A DNA stretch of 22,441 nucleotides. Origin: an uncultured Spirochaetia bacterium. GTDB taxonomy: Bacteria > Spirochaetota > UBA4802 > JAGODF01. The notes under the pieces are model-generated. The model saw only the letters and a program-made list of their open reading frames with translations, had not been told where the DNA came from and searched no databases. The position numbers and the translations under genes were made by a program. Below are positions 22,207 to 22,441 of the stretch, piece by piece; the stretch's first letter is position 1; every line of letters begins with the position of its first letter. The DNA lies in assembly GCA_937967705.1 (NCBI GenBank), contig CALCJG010000282.1, forward strand, positions 1-22,441. Direction: 5' to 3'.

Positions 22207-22441
22207 ATGAAGAGGCTGCTATCACTGGCTGCGGGATTACTGCTCCTGCTGGCCCTGGACCCCGGCTGCGCCCGGCAGATTAGAGTCAGCGTGGAAACCG
22301 TCGAGGATCTGCAAAACTATTCGGAAGGGCTCGCCGCCTACAGGGAAGGGGGGAAGTGGGGCTTCATGACCCTTCGGGGATATCAGGCCGTGAGTTCCCA
22401 GTTTGCGGCGGTCCGCCCCTTCTCCCGTCGTCTGGCCGCCA
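22207..22441 (+). CDS. WG-repeat lipoprotein, C-terminus missing
   Basis: The gene begins at ATG 22207 with AGGAGGT six bases upstream and runs off the right edge after 78 codons. It opens with a signal peptide (MKRLLSLAAGLLLLLALDPGC), with Cys21 as the likely lipidated residue. The lipobox is unusual, with Asp-Pro at -3 and -2, so lipidation is less certain. From about residue 45 YREGGKWGFMTLRGYQAV and SSQFAAVRPFSRRLA match one WG (KWG) repeat, whose pattern is KWGFIDxxGxxVIPPQFDxVxPFSxGLA. WG-repeat proteins are envelope or secreted proteins of unknown biochemical role, frequent in spirochaetes and some other diderms. More repeats probably follow beyond the edge. The gene has its own promoter, so it is not simply part of the RND operon. 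Confidence 0.8.
   Translation, partial: MKRLLSLAAGLLLLLALDPGCARQIRVSVETVEDLQNYSEGLAAYREGGKWGFMTLRGYQAVSSQFAAVRPFSRRLAA

Noticed and set aside
1..22441. Mobile elements, CRISPR arrays, phage genes, tRNAs or rRNAs
   Set aside because: No transposase or integrase motifs, no regular direct repeats and no tRNA-like cloverleaf ends were noticed. tRNAscan and repeat-finding runs would confirm.

Overview
The window comes from a diderm (Gram-negative-type) bacterium. Outer-membrane beta-barrel proteins, lipoproteins, a LolA-fold periplasmic protein, an RND exporter and a Spy/CpxP-type periplasmic protein all require an outer membrane. The DNA is moderately GC-rich by eye and nearly all coding. The gene set (B12-dependent ribonucleotide reductase, CHASE2 adenylate cyclase, WG-repeat lipoprotein, many signalling genes) would suit a spirochaete or a Desulfobacterota-like lineage. 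No rRNA or other marker settles this.

Left part (1-7.6 kb), envelope and signalling. A CAP-superfamily secreted protein (minus strand, cut by the left edge) is divergent from a large CHASE2 adenylate cyclase. Convergent to the cyclase lies a three-gene minus-strand module: a Spy/CpxP/ZraP-like periplasmic protein, an ECF sigma factor, and a small one-helix membrane protein overlapping the sigma gene by ATGA. An ECF-type promoter (GGAACC, 17 nt, GTCTAA) sits directly before the module, so it looks like a self-activating stress regulon resembling the CnrYXH metal-sensing system in parts list. On the plus strand follow a GAF-GGDEF diguanylate cyclase (with a 10-G tract in its coding sequence and an in-frame mini-ORF before it), a TPR protein and a small CGC-motif protein, probably co-transcribed.

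Middle part (7.7-14.8 kb), housekeeping. It holds carA (no carB beside it), nrdJ (class II ribonucleotide reductase) with a strong terminator, a minus-strand outer-membrane barrel protein, argH, and an MgtC-family membrane protein overlapping argH by ATGA.

Right part (14.8-22.4 kb), a TetR-controlled envelope transport locus. A LolA-like periplasmic protein is divergent from TetR, with a TetR-type palindrome between them. TetR is followed by an apparent operon of a DUF1302-like outer-membrane barrel, a 611-residue lipoprotein built of a duplicated module with calcium-loop-like motifs, and an RND/MmpL-type exporter. Together these could move a lipid or other hydrophobic cargo from inner to outer membrane. 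The cargo is unknown. The window ends inside a WG-repeat lipoprotein gene whose promoter is overlain by a long dyad.

Most promising for follow-up are the TetR/LolA/barrel/lipoprotein/RND locus with its unusual lipoprotein, and the Spy-ECF-membrane protein module with its own ECF promoter. No CRISPR array, tRNA, rRNA, insertion sequence or phage gene was seen.
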